Of a DNA stretch of 64,000 nt, positions 11,023 through 20,082 are shown piece by piece. Position 1 is the stretch's first letter, and every line of letters starts with the position of its first letter. Made by a program: the position numbers and the translations under genes. Source of the stretch: Paulinella micropora (taxonomy: Eukaryota > Cercozoa > Imbricatea > Euglyphida > Paulinellidae); NCBI GenBank assembly GCA_019918135.1, contig WBZZ01006647.1, positions 31,001-95,000 on the forward strand, in the 5' to 3' direction. The notes under the pieces were generated by a model. The model was given only the letters and a program-made list of their open reading frames with translations, was not told the origin of the DNA and did not search any database.

Positions 11023-13215
11023 TTACAAGTAGCCACACCCCCACGGATAAGCCTGCATGTTTTCACGGCAGAACGTCGGCAGGCCGGCTTGCCTCATACC
11101 TTTGCCTGCTACCACCTGAGGGTAGCTACCGAACATCTCGTAGCATACCATGCCACCGGACGGTGACGTCGAGACATCCCAGGTCTGGATGTCCTGGTTG
11201 AAGTCACAGTTACCGGCGAACATGCTCAACAGACCCCCTTGTGCCGCCGCCAAGGACACAACCCAGCGGTCTAGCGGTTGGTTGAATGCGCACGTACCGA
11301 GCTGGCCACAGCCGAAAGCTAGATACAGAGAGGTGGCTTTGCTAGTGTCCCAGCTGTTAATGTCCTGATTGAAGGCTTTAGCACTGTAAAAGACCCCACT
11401 CATGGAAGTTACTAGCGAGGTGTTCCAAGCACCGAGCGGTTGGTTGAAGGCCCACGCGTTAGCAAAAGTGCTAATCAGGCTGGTGACTTGGCTCACGTTC
11501 CAGCCTCCGAGCGGTTGGTTGAAGGCCCGCGCGTTAGCAAAAGTGTTCAGCAGGCTGGTGACCTGGCTCACGTTCCAGCCTCCGATCGGTTGGTTAAAAG
11601 CCATCGCCGAATCAAAGGTCTCCCTCAGCGTTGTGACCTGGCTTGTATCCCAATTGCCGATGGAGTTGTTAAAACCGGAATCTCTAAAGGTTTCGGCCAG
11701 GCTAGCTACGCCGCTCGTGTTCCAGCCGCTCAGGTCTTGGTTAAACTTGGTGCAACCCCCAAACATCCCGCGCAAGCCGTCGGGATGCGTCGCGGGCGTC
11801 AGCCACGACCAGTCCCAGTCGCGCGCGTCGCCTGTATAACCAACAGCGCCAGCCAGCAGGTACTCGGGCGCCACGCCTAACAGTGCCCGCGTGCCCCGCG
11901 TCGGTGCTGTGTAGCGCAGACTCCGTGAGTCCCCAAACATGCCGCTGGTGCTGCCGGCCGGGTGGTACAGCTGCACGTCGCCCCAGGCCAACACCTCCGC
12001 CACTCTCGCGCCCTGCACGTACCACAAGCCGTCCACCCGGCCGGCCAGCTTCAGCCAGTAGTCGCCACGACGGGGGTACGCGTGCGTGCACGTCGCGGCG
12101 TTACCATGCACGCAGGTGGCGGCGGCGGACCCATCCCCCCAATCCACACCGTACGTGCCGTCCGCACCGGAGCCAGCGGTCGGTGACAACACGAGCGTAA
12201 AGGGGCCGAAAACGGTCACTAGAGCATAGAAGAGCGAGCGAGAGCACGCGGCGGGCCAGCGCGTCTGGTCTACCCGCGTGTACGGAGCCAGCCGCGTGCA
12301 GTCCACCGTACCAACGCCGAGGGCAGGCGTGCTCCAGCCCTTGAGTGAGAGGTCGAAGGCGCCTGGTACGCCGGCAAACAGGCGCGCGAAACGCTGCAGG
12401 TTCGGCAGCACGGTCCAGGCCTGCAGCTCCGTGCTCGTCAGCGCCCCGCAGCCCGCCCACATCTCGCTCACGTCCTGCAGCGCCGTGGTGTTCCAGCGCG
12501 ACAGGTCGAGCGACACCAAGGCCGGCAGGTTAGCAAACGCGCGGCTGGAGTTGCGCAGGCGGTGGGTAGCCCAGGCGCGCACCGCCGAGGGTGCGGCCAG
12601 GCCGCGAGAGTTCTCGAACATGCCGACGATCGACAGTGCGCCCGACACGTCCAGGCCGTGGCTAGGGTCGACGGGCAGGGGCGTGGTCAGCTGCGCAAAG
12701 CTGTAGTCCCACGAACGCACGGACCCCGTGTCCTGCAGCGCGGCCAACGGTGGCACGTACGTGAGGCCCGGCGCCCCGTACAGGTGGTAGCCGCTGGTTT
12801 CGTGGAAGCGCAGCTCTCCCCACTGCCAGATCGCGTCCAGCCGCAGGCCCGCGGGCGCCGCCGCATGCCACGCGGGCGTTAGCGCCCAGCCGCGGATCGG
12901 CTGGCGCTCGCCGGGGTCGGCGGTCACCACGTAGGTGCCGGCGGCCAGGTACGTGTGCGCGCACGGGGCGGCCCCCGAGTCCTGGCACCAGCTGGAGGGC
13001 AAGCCGTCCCCCCAGCTCACCAGGAACGCGGTGGCGACCTGGGCCAAGGAGCGCCGGCGGGCGCCGGCGGGCGGCCACAACGGCCAGACAAAAGTATCGC
13101 CCGGCGCCGCGGTCGTGAGTTCCAGGATCGTAGCGCCCCCGGGGCAACTAAAGGCACCAGCCGCCCCGGCCCCGGCCGCCCCGAGGAGCAGCCAGAGTGC
13201 AAGGCGGTTTCCCAT
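11023..13215 (-). CDS. BspA/DUF285-like secreted protein with PKD-like repeats
   Basis: Start chosen at ATG 13215 because it begins a good signal peptide (MGNRLALWLLLGAAGAGAAG). Two PKD-like stretches follow: VSWGDG..CAHTYLAAGTYVV near residue 90 and VDWGDG..CTHAYPRRGDYWL near 380. The C-terminal 230 residues are tandem DUF285 (BspA-type LRR) repeats of about 25 residues, FNQPLGGWNVSQVTSL and variants. In this family such proteins are extracellular or surface adhesins. They are known from bacteria, Trichomonas and several algae. About 730 residues, intact, ending TAA. Confidence 0.85.
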   Translation of the reverse strand: MGNRLALWLLLGAAGAGAAGAFSCPGGATILELTTAAPGDTFVWPLWPPAGARRRSLAQVATAFLVSWGDGLPSSWCQDSGAAPCAHTYLAAGTYVVTADPGERQPIRGWALTPAWHAAAPAGLRLDAIWQWGELRFHETSGYHLYGAPGLTYVPPLAALQDTGSVRSWDYSFAQLTTPLPVDPSHGLDVSGALSIVGMFENSRGLAAPSAVRAWATHRLRNSSRAFANLPALVSLDLSRWNTTALQDVSEMWAGCGALTSTELQAWTVLPNLQRFARLFAGVPGAFDLSLKGWSTPALGVGTVDCTRLAPYTRVDQTRWPAACSRSLFYALVTVFGPFTLVLSPTAGSGADGTYGVDWGDGSAAATCVHGNAATCTHAYPRRGDYWLKLAGRVDGLWYVQGARVAEVLAWGDVQLYHPAGSTSGMFGDSRSLRYTAPTRGTRALLGVAPEYLLAGAVGYTGDARDWDWSWLTPATHPDGLRGMFGGCTKFNQDLSGWNTSGVASLAETFRDSGFNNSIGNWDTSQVTTLRETFDSAMAFNQPIGGWNVSQVTSLLNTFANARAFNQPLGGWNVSQVTSLISTFANAWAFNQPLGAWNTSLVTSMSGVFYSAKAFNQDINSWDTSKATSLYLAFGCGQLGTCAFNQPLDRWVVSLAAAQGGLLSMFAGNCDFNQDIQTWDVSTSPSGGMVCYEMFGSYPQVVAGKGMRQAGLPTFCRENMQAYPWGCGYL
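11380..11760 (-). repeat. DUF285 75-nt tandem repeats
   Basis: Nucleotide-level tandem repetition inside the BspA-like gene. The segment gagcggttggttgaaggcc recurs about every 75 nt (11434, 11509, 11584 and others). The near-identity of neighbouring units suggests recent expansion or homogenisation. Confidence 0.8.
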
Positions 13216-13509
13216 CCTTCCCTCTGTCGTCGACTCCGGTTCCACACCCCCGATGACGTCCGCTGCCGGCTGGGAAGAACTTACCTGCCGCTCGTCACCC
13301 GAGCACCCCGGGCGGAAAACTGTCAGGCCCAGGGAAAGCGCCAGGGGCGGCGTTCAGAGAGGGGGGGGGACACGGGGGGGAGCCCCCCCCCCCGCCCCGG
13401 AGGGGGGTGGCACGGGGGGGGGGCCGCGCGGAGGGGGGGGGGCACGGGGGGCCCGGGGTCGCTAGCTCTGGCCAAAAGCTTGGGTGTGGCCCAACGCGCG
13501 CTGAGCCGG
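13216..13509. other. Divergent intergenic region with G runs
   Basis: Separates the minus-strand BspA-like gene from the plus-strand Cys-rich gene, so it should hold both promoters. It is packed with interrupted G/C runs (13355-13450). No convincing TATA box. Confidence 0.5.
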
Positions 13510-14148
13510 ATGTTGCTGGGTGCCCGGGCGATGGCCTGGGCGGCGGCGGCCTGGGCGCCGGGGGCCGGGGCGTTGCACGTGCTGAGTGCGTACCACGAGG
13601 GCCAGCTGGCCTCGACCCTGCTGGAGCTGCAATTTGACCAGGCCGACCTGCCCCCCGGCCGGGAGTGCGGCACGCTCGAGTTTGTGCTGGCGGACGCGGC
13701 GCTGGGCGACGTCGAACGGGGCCTGCTGTACGGCGAGCTCGAGGTGTGCCGGCCCCAGAGCACCGTGGAAAGGACGCTGCTCGGCTACGTGCCCGAGGGC
13801 TTCCACACCGCGGACCTGAGCCACTGCGAACCCCTCGGCAACCTGGTGCAGGCCGAGAGCGAGGCGGCGCGGGCGGCCGCGTGGCGCCAGTACTCGGTGC
13901 TCGCGCGCCAGGGGCAGGCGCGGGGCGCGGACGGCCGGCGCCGGGCGCTGCAGGACGGCGGCGTGCAGCCCTGCCCCGACGGCCAGGACATCTGCGCCTG
14001 CACCGCCCAAGAGAGCGCCGACCACGGCTGCGCGCAGCTGTCCGCCGCGGCCGGCCGGTACCAGTGCTTCAAGCAGACCCGGCAGGGCGCGACGTTCTCG
14101 CGCTTCTGCGTCGACAGCCAGCAGTGCCTGCAGCCCGGAGATTGCTAG
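13510..14148 (+). CDS. Small Cys-rich, probably secreted protein
   Basis: ATG at 13510 gives 212 residues beginning with a hydrophobic Ala-rich segment compatible with a signal peptide (MAWAAAAWAPGAGALHVLS). The C-terminal quarter has many cysteines (CPDGQDICACTAQE, CAQLSAAAGRYQCF, FCVDSQQCLQPGDC), suggesting a disulphide-stabilised extracellular module. I do not recognise the family. Its 3' end overlaps the minus-strand zinc-binding ORF by about 80 nt. Confidence 0.6.
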   Translation: MLLGARAMAWAAAAWAPGAGALHVLSAYHEGQLASTLLELQFDQADLPPGRECGTLEFVLADAALGDVERGLLYGELEVCRPQSTVERTLLGYVPEGFHTADLSHCEPLGNLVQAESEAARAAAWRQYSVLARQGQARGADGRRRALQDGGVQPCPDGQDICACTAQESADHGCAQLSAAAGRYQCFKQTRQGATFSRFCVDSQQCLQPGDC

Positions 14149-14892
14149 AGTCACTAAAGCGGGCCTCACACGCTGGGCAGGCAAACGGCTTCTCGCCGCG
14201 GTGTGTACTAACGGTAGTAGCTTGTTCTTCTTTTTTCTTCGTGTGTTCTTCGCTCTTGCCTGGTTCGGCCTTAACTTCTTCGGCCTGGACAGGTGGTCGT
14301 ATATTGTCTTGCTGCGTTGCGTGCCGCGCGCACAGCGTGGGCCAGCCACGATCCCCGCGCACCGTCGCCACCGTCGCGAGGTTTTCCTGCAGGTAGCAAC
14401 TTTCACAGGCCGGGCGGTCCGCCGAGGCTTGGCCTCCACGCCACTCCTTGAAAACCAACCGCATGTTTTCGAGGACTTTGAACGCAGCCCCATAGCGTTG
14501 CAGCAGATTGACCCCCGGCTTCTGCTCCACGAACGGCTCGGCGCTGGCCAGGCGCTGGAGCCACAGCCGGACCGCGGGCGAGGGGGGCGGACCGGCCGTC
14601 GGGCTGTAGCCGTCGTCGTCGTGCCGCCGGCGCTTCGGGCTCTGGCCGCCGTCCACCCCGTCTGCCCGCCGGCGTTTCTGGTGTCGCTGGCGTGACCGGC
14701 GCCGCGCGTGGCGCTGGCTTAGCCTGGCCGGCCGCTCGGCTTCGCCGCCGGCGTCGGCCGCCCGCACGCGGCCGCGGCGCGTGAAGCACCTCTCGCACGC
14801 CGGCTGCCAGCTCTTGGCCGGGCCCGCCAGGCGGCACACCAGCCCGCCGTCGCGCACACACAAGCCCGCCGCGCCGACCGCCGTTTCAATAG
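14069..14892 (-). pseudogene. Cys/His zinc-binding protein fragment (CxxC...LCAxH and half C2H2)
   Basis: The minus frame has no ATG at its 5' side; it runs into AT-rich LTR-like DNA near 14892, so the start is lost. It contains CERCF, a basic nuclear-localisation-like stretch (RRRSRQRHQKRRR, SPKRRRH) and CESCYLQENLATVATVRG followed by LCARHA. It also has a C2H2 start, GEKPFACPACEARFSDSSNL. The two zinc-binding His of the last finger are missing: the sequence diverges where it enters the neighbouring gene (about 14145). It is probably a broken nuclear DNA-binding protein. The CxxC...LCAxH part resembles the segment ahead of the endonuclease at 24611-25322. Confidence 0.6.
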
Positions 14893-16159
14893 TAGTAAAC
14901 CTGTAAGGCAGGCGGTGAGTATGACTCACTATCAGGTATGTTATATATCATTATGGAACTATAATTAGCGAGTATGCACCTCTCAGCTATCATTCAATCA
15001 TAAATTTTATTTGAAAACAAGCATAAATCGTAACGGATGTTTTTCAAAATAATCCATGAAAAAGTTGATAAGTCAGATAGGTTGCATACAATAAATGTAG
15101 CAATTAGGCGCAGCAAACGAGCGGCAACTGCAGCCGATGTTACGGAGGCTCGCTGAAGCATTGGACTCGCCCGACCCCCTTTGGCTTCCTTTATGCCTTC
15201 ACCGTGCTGATGAAAGAGCGTTCACCGACCACCAATGGCCAACGCGACGAATGACTATTGCCGACGGCTAAAGACGAACTTAATCATCGCACGGACATTG
15301 CCCCGACCGATCGCACTTATGGCGACGACCGACGCGACGACCGCCTCGTGACCCGAGTCTCAACGTTGCGAGATGTAACTCCGAGAATTACGCACACTTG
15401 CGGCAATGTTGCGAAGTTGAAGACGTATTGACTACTTAATGGCCTGTACTTCAATGCGTTAATCGAGCGTGGTGACAGCGCTGTACTAAATGCACACACG
15501 AAACTAACGATCGAAGGCGATTATACAAACCTCAGGGGTAGGTCACGTCAAATTTTCTTAATCGCAGTCATGTAATGTTACTGTTCAGTTACACTTCGTT
15601 CTGCGCGACAAATTTCTATATTTACTCGTAATATTAGTGTAGTTGTTGCAATCATTATGCTTTACCACTAATGCACGTAAATATCGGATTAAGGGGGAGC
15701 GTTGCATCCGCTTTCATTTTGTAATTAGATATTTAACGTTTTTCCATTTTACTTATATCAGAATGGTCCGACAGTACTTACATTTTATTAACGACCATTA
15801 CCATTTTACTATGCATGGATAATCAATGACGTAGGAATTATTTCTAGAAAGTCAGTTAACAGTCATTCATTACGTCGACCATAATCTAATAGTAGTGACG
15901 TGTCACGTCGATAGCGTAAAGTGTATATTGGATTGTATATTCAGTAAAGTTCCGTTCGTATTGGTGGGAAGTACAGAAGGGATTAAATACTCACCGGTAA
16001 TCAATCTGCCGGAATTACTGTTCTCACGAACTATCCGTCAATTGATTAGTAGGTTATCAGTGTTACCGGATTCATCTCCGTGACACGCCTCTGCATCGCA
16101 ATTCGTTTTCGGTCACTAAGTTCAGACTTAAGTTTATTCGGTTAAATACGGGTTTTATC
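14893..16159 (+). repeat. Right part of copia-type LTR or solo LTR
   Basis: AT-rich, no gene. The last 210 bp (15950-16159) match the LTR end at 1-210. The start is abrupt against GC-rich coding DNA. Together with 6896-7457 it could form one LTR of about 1.8 kb that has been split by the 7.4 kb GC-rich block. It could also be an independent truncated solo LTR. Confidence 0.65.
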
Positions 16160-16830
16160 GTTCTCCCCTTCTTTTTCTTTTCCTTTTCGTTGCCCTTCTG
16201 TTTTTCTTTCTCCTCCTCCCCTTCCCCCTCCTCTTCCTTCTCTTCCTCTTCTTCCTCGTCGTTGTTCTTCTGTTTCTTTTGCTTCTTTTTCTTCTCATTC
16301 TCTTTCTCTTCCTTCTTGTTCTCCTCCTCTTCCTCATCATCCTCGTCCTGCTTCTTTTTCTTCTGATTCTTTCTCCCCTTCTTGTTCTTCTTTTCCTTTT
16401 CATTGCCCTTCCGTTTTTCTCTCCTCTCCTTCCCCCTCCTCTTCCTTCTCTTCCTCTTCTTCCTCGTCGTCGTTCTTCTGTTTCTTTTGCTTCTTTTTCT
16501 TCTCATTCTCTTTCTCTTCCTTCTTGTCCTCCTCCTCTTCCTCATCATCCTCGTCCCGCTTCTTTTTCTTCTGATTCTTTCTCCCCTTCTTGTTCTTCTT
16601 TTCCTTTTCATTGCCCTTCTGTTTTTCTTTCTCCTCCTCTCCTTCCCCCTCCTCTTCCTTCTCTTCCTCTTCTTCCTCGTCGTCGTTCTTCTGTTTCTTT
16701 TGCTTCTTTTTCTTCTCCTTCTCTTTCTCTTCCTTCTTGTCCTCCTCCTCTTCCTCATCATCCTCGTCCTGCTTCTTTTTCTTCTGATTCTTTCTCTCCT
16801 TCTTGTTCTTGTTCTTCTTTTCCTTTTGAT
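16160..16830 (-). repeat. 208-213 nt tandem repeat encoding Lys/Glu-rich sequence
   Basis: About 3.1 units; marker cattgccctt/cgttgcccttc at about 16188, 16401 and 16608. On the minus strand the repeat stays open through all units as a Lys/Glu/Asp-rich sequence (KKQKKQKNDDEEEEEEKEEE). The plus strand is also open as a Leu/Ser/Phe-rich shadow, so coding status is uncertain. Confidence 0.75.
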
Positions 16831-17110
16831 AACCCGTCGGTTGTTCTTTCCTTTTTTGTTTTCCTTCTCTTTCTCCTTTGGTTTCTCTTTCTCCTTCTCT
16901 TTCTCCCCTTCTTGTCCTCCTCGATCTTTTCTTGTTCTCTTTTTTTTCCTTCTCTTTCTCCTTGGGTTTCTCTATCTTCTTCTCGTCCTCCTTCTTCTTC
17001 TTTGCCTGCCGTTCATCAGGCACCAGCCTTTCAGTCTGTTTCCTCTTTCGTTTTGTAGTCTCGACAACTCCTACTTCGTCGTCCCATTCAGTTGGTTCAT
17101 CACAGAAGTA
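16831..17110 (-). CDS. Possible N-terminal part of Lys/Glu-rich repeat protein
   Basis: The minus frame leading into the 208-nt repeats stays open from about 17110 (DEPTEWDDEVGVVETTKRK) into the charged repeat. A complex-looking N-terminus in frame with the repeat favours a real, perhaps nuclear, charged protein. I see no ATG at the start, and upstream sequence continues in another frame (KLHKVEKVDFSNFSKYDRPG, about 17100-17220), so an intron or decay is likely. Confidence 0.35.
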
Positions 17111-17379
17111 CCCGCTGCTTTGCTAAGTGTAAACAAAACATGGAACAAGTTGGTCCCAGGTCTGTCATACTTGGAAAAATTGGAAAAGTCGACCTTTTCC
17201 ACCTTATGAAGTTTAGTCTTGTCGTCAATGGTGACCCAGAGTCCCTTCTTACATCATTCAACTTCTTGGGAATGGTCATGCTTCAAAGTAACTCGACAAA
17301 AGGCAGATTTGAACTTACCCGCCAGCTTCTGGGGCCGGCACAACTATATACTGTCGTTCAATTACAACCACCAACATTT

Positions 17380-17630
17380 TGAAACAGATTTTCGCAATCC
17401 CATGGACATGCTCAGATAGATAAATTGCGTTGCCCTTCGAGTTAAGAGCTAACTTGAGGGGATTATATATTTATTTATGATGTTACTGCACATTGACTGC
17501 ACCACAACTTTATCAAATTTTATTTCGAGTGGGAAATGAGAAAATGAAATCCTACCCGGTACCACTTTAAAACAATTTATGCGTTATCATACGTGCATTT
17601 TGTGTGGCTTGCTTCCTGATTTTGAATATG
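17380..17630. other. AT-rich non-coding
   Basis: No open frame or recognisable motif. Confidence 0.4.
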
Positions 17631-18240
17631 TATGATTGCGGAAGAGACATGCTAAGCTAAACCTGGTTACAGTTGCTGTGTGCACGTGGCAGATTAACAT
17701 TTTTGACTGGTCAGACATTGATAGACAAAATTTTGAAACGATATTTCCCAACCAAGAGGCATACTTTCCTCAGAAAAACCAATAGGCCCCTTAAGTAATA
17801 CAACCTGCCTTGAAGGGCTTTCATGTGCGAACATTATATAGTGTTGTATTTACTACACAAAAACATTTTAAAATTTTATTTCATAATCAATTTAATATTC
17901 GTTTTCTCGCTTTTTTCTTTTCTTTTCTTTCTTTGTTTTTTCTTTTTTCTTTTTTCTTTTCTTTCTTTCTTTCTTTCTTTCTTTTCTTATTTTTGGATAA
18001 TTATGTATGATTGTAAGAGACCTCCTAAGCTTGTCGCTGTGTGCCAATTAAATTTTCTTGGACTGGTCAGACCAAATTTTGAAACGATGTTTCCCAATCC
18101 AGATGCATGCTGTTTTCAAGTAAATGAATGGGCCCTTCAAGTTACAACCTAACTTGGGGTGCTCTTATGTGCGAACATTATATATTGTTGTATTTAATGC
18201 ACAGAAACATTTTAAAATTTTATTTCATAATGATTTCGTT
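17630..18240 (+). repeat. About 345-nt tandem repeat, two diverged units
   Basis: Unit landmarks occur twice in the same order: gactggtcagac..aaattttgaaacgat..tttcccaa (17706 and 18060), then tgtgcgaacattatat (17823 and 18167), then cattttaaaattttatttcataat (17864 and 18208), then a TTTC-rich tract. No coding potential. Confidence 0.8.
17905..17990 (+). repeat. TTTC microsatellite
   Basis: Irregular then regular TTTC repeats closing the first 345-nt unit. Confidence 0.85.
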
Positions 18241-19082
18241 TTCTCCTTTCCTTTTTTCTTTTCTTTCTTTGGTTTTCTTTTATTTTCTTTCGTTCTTTTC
18301 TTTCTTTCTTTTTTTTCTTGTCTTTTTTTTCTTTTTTTCTTTTCTTTTTCGTTCTTCTTTGCTTTCTTCTCTTTCTTTGCTTTTCTTTTATTTTCTTTCG
18401 TTCTTTTCTTTCTTTTTCTTTCTTTTCTTTTTTCTTCTCTTTCTTCTCTTTCTTCTCTTTCTTCTCTTTCTTCTCTTTCTTCTCTTTCTTCTCTTTCTTC
18501 TCTTTCTTCTCTTTCTTCTCTTTCTTCTCTTTCTTTTCTTTCTTTTCTTTCTTTTCTTTCTTTTTTCTTTTTTCTTTTTTCTTTTTTCTTTTCTTTCTTG
18601 TCTTGTCTTTCTTTCTTGTCTTTCTTTCTTCTTTTCTTTCTTTGTTTCTTTTCATTTTCTTTTTTCTTTTTTTTTCTTTTTTTAGAATTTCTATCTTTAA
18701 TATTCATTTTCTTTATTTTTTCTTTGTTCTATTCTTTTTTTGGTCTTTTTTCTTTTCTTTTCTTTTTTCTTTTCTTTCTTTGCTTTTCTTTTATTTTCTT
18801 TCGTTCTTTTCTTTCTTTCTTTTTTTTCTTTTCTTTTTTCTTTTCTTTCTTTTCTTTTTCGTTCTTTCTTTTCTTTCTTCTCCTTCTTTGCTTTTTTTAA
18901 ATTTTCTTTCGTTCTTTTCTTTCTTTCTTTTCTTTCTTTTCTTTTTTCTTTTCTTTGCTTTTTCGTTCTTTCTTTTCTTTCTTCTCTTCTTCTCTTTCTT
19001 GTCTTTCTTGTCTTTCTTGTCTTCTTTTCTTTCTTTTCTTTCTTTTTTCTTTTTTCTTTTCTTTCTTGTCTTGTCTTTCTTT
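18236..19082 (+). repeat. Long polypyrimidine tract
   Basis: Almost pure T/C for about 850 nt. It contains a block of about a dozen 9-nt units tttcttctc (18433-18535). A landmark, tttagaatttctatctttaatattcattttc (18685-18712), recurs at 38222-38260 on the other side of the GC-rich block. The very long Ser/Phe/Leu and Lys/Glu frames across it are shadows of the repeat. Confidence 0.9.
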
Positions 19083-19749
19083 CCGCGGGGGCCGTGGCTT
19101 GCCCTGGTCGGTCTGTCTATCTTCAGGGGCTATACACTACTGTCACAAGTCCAACGGCTGTGCACGACAAGACACCTGCCTGCTGACGGGCTTGCCGTTA
19201 GCAGGTCTTGACCTAGAGGCCTCCGCGGATGACCTGCAGCACGGGGGGCCCTTACGCGCCAGATCGTGGTCAGAGGGGCGCACACGGGTATTCTACATGC
19301 CGACTGGCTTGTCGGGCCTGAACTCTCCCGTCGGCAAGTGCACCTGTGCGCCCAACTGCCTGCCGGCCCTGCAGCGCAAGCTGTCGGTGGAAAGGATCTG
19401 GCGTCTTGGGGACCGCCAACTCATTTATAAGCTCTGGCTGGCGCAATTACCCGGCCCCTGCTCTGAAGCTCCCGCCTCTCTGCGCAGCTTTGCGGCGCTT
19501 CTAGGCGAATTGCTGACTGTAGGCGGGCTCCACTGGCTTTGGGCCTACTTGTTGCTGTTGTTAGCCTCAGACCGGCAGCAGACAGCGCCAGAGATCGCCG
19601 TCGTGCCGCGCCTGATACCAGAAACTCTTGCCTTGTATAACTCTCTGCTCACCTCGACGCCACGCTTCTTACTCGGCGGCTACAGGGCCCGCGCCTGGGT
19701 CCTTACAAATCTACGTACTTTTGATCGCGAACACCTCTGGCAGGTATAG
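19083..19749 (+). CDS. Orphan protein, 5'-truncated at the polypyrimidine junction
   Basis: GC-rich coding sequence starts abruptly after the pyrimidine tract and ends with TAG at 19747-19749. About 220 residues remain: a Cys-containing N-terminal part (GKCTCAPNC), then a Leu-rich helical segment (LHWLWAYLLLLLA), then ETLALYNSLLTSTPRFLL. No ATG is placed convincingly, so the 5' end is presumably lost. Family not recognised. Confidence 0.5.
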
Positions 19750-20082
19750 TCAGGGCCGGGCAGACCTTGACTGCCGGAAAAAATATATATGCTGAAAAAA
19801 GCACGAGAAAAACGAGTGAGAAGAAGGCGGGGGGGGGAAGAGAAAAGGGAGAAGAGGGAGAGCGGGGGGAGGACGGGGAGAGGGAGGGGAAGAACCAGCA
19901 TCCCCCCTTCGCCCCTCTCCTCTCCCCCCCCCCCTCTCCCCCGTCTTCCCCCGCCTCTCCCCTCCTCTCTAGTACCTTATTTAAACCAAAACTAAAGTGT
20001 CACTTGATTTGAACAAAAAACCGATCTGACATAAATAAGTAAAAAAGACAAGAGCCTCCGCGGGTCCAAAAAAGTGAGCAAG
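19750..20082. other. Spacer with AT-rich promoter-like part and C runs
   Basis: No gene. It has tatatatgctgaaaaa near 19785, purine-rich then C-rich runs (19825-19975) and an A/T-rich stretch before the next ATG. It probably carries the promoter of the 20083 gene. Confidence 0.4.

Noticed and set aside
12955-13509. Long upstream extension of the Cys-rich gene frame
   Set aside because: It runs antisense through the 5' end of the BspA-like gene and then through G runs; the signal-peptide-like start at 13510 is more credible.
16279-17209. Leu/Phe/Ser-rich plus-strand ORFs of 200-275 residues
   Set aside because: Translation of T/C-rich repeats; the opposite strand is equally open.
18124-19082. 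Phe/Leu/Ser and Lys/Glu ORFs of 150-300 residues
   Set aside because: Pure polypyrimidine microsatellite; no biological protein signal.
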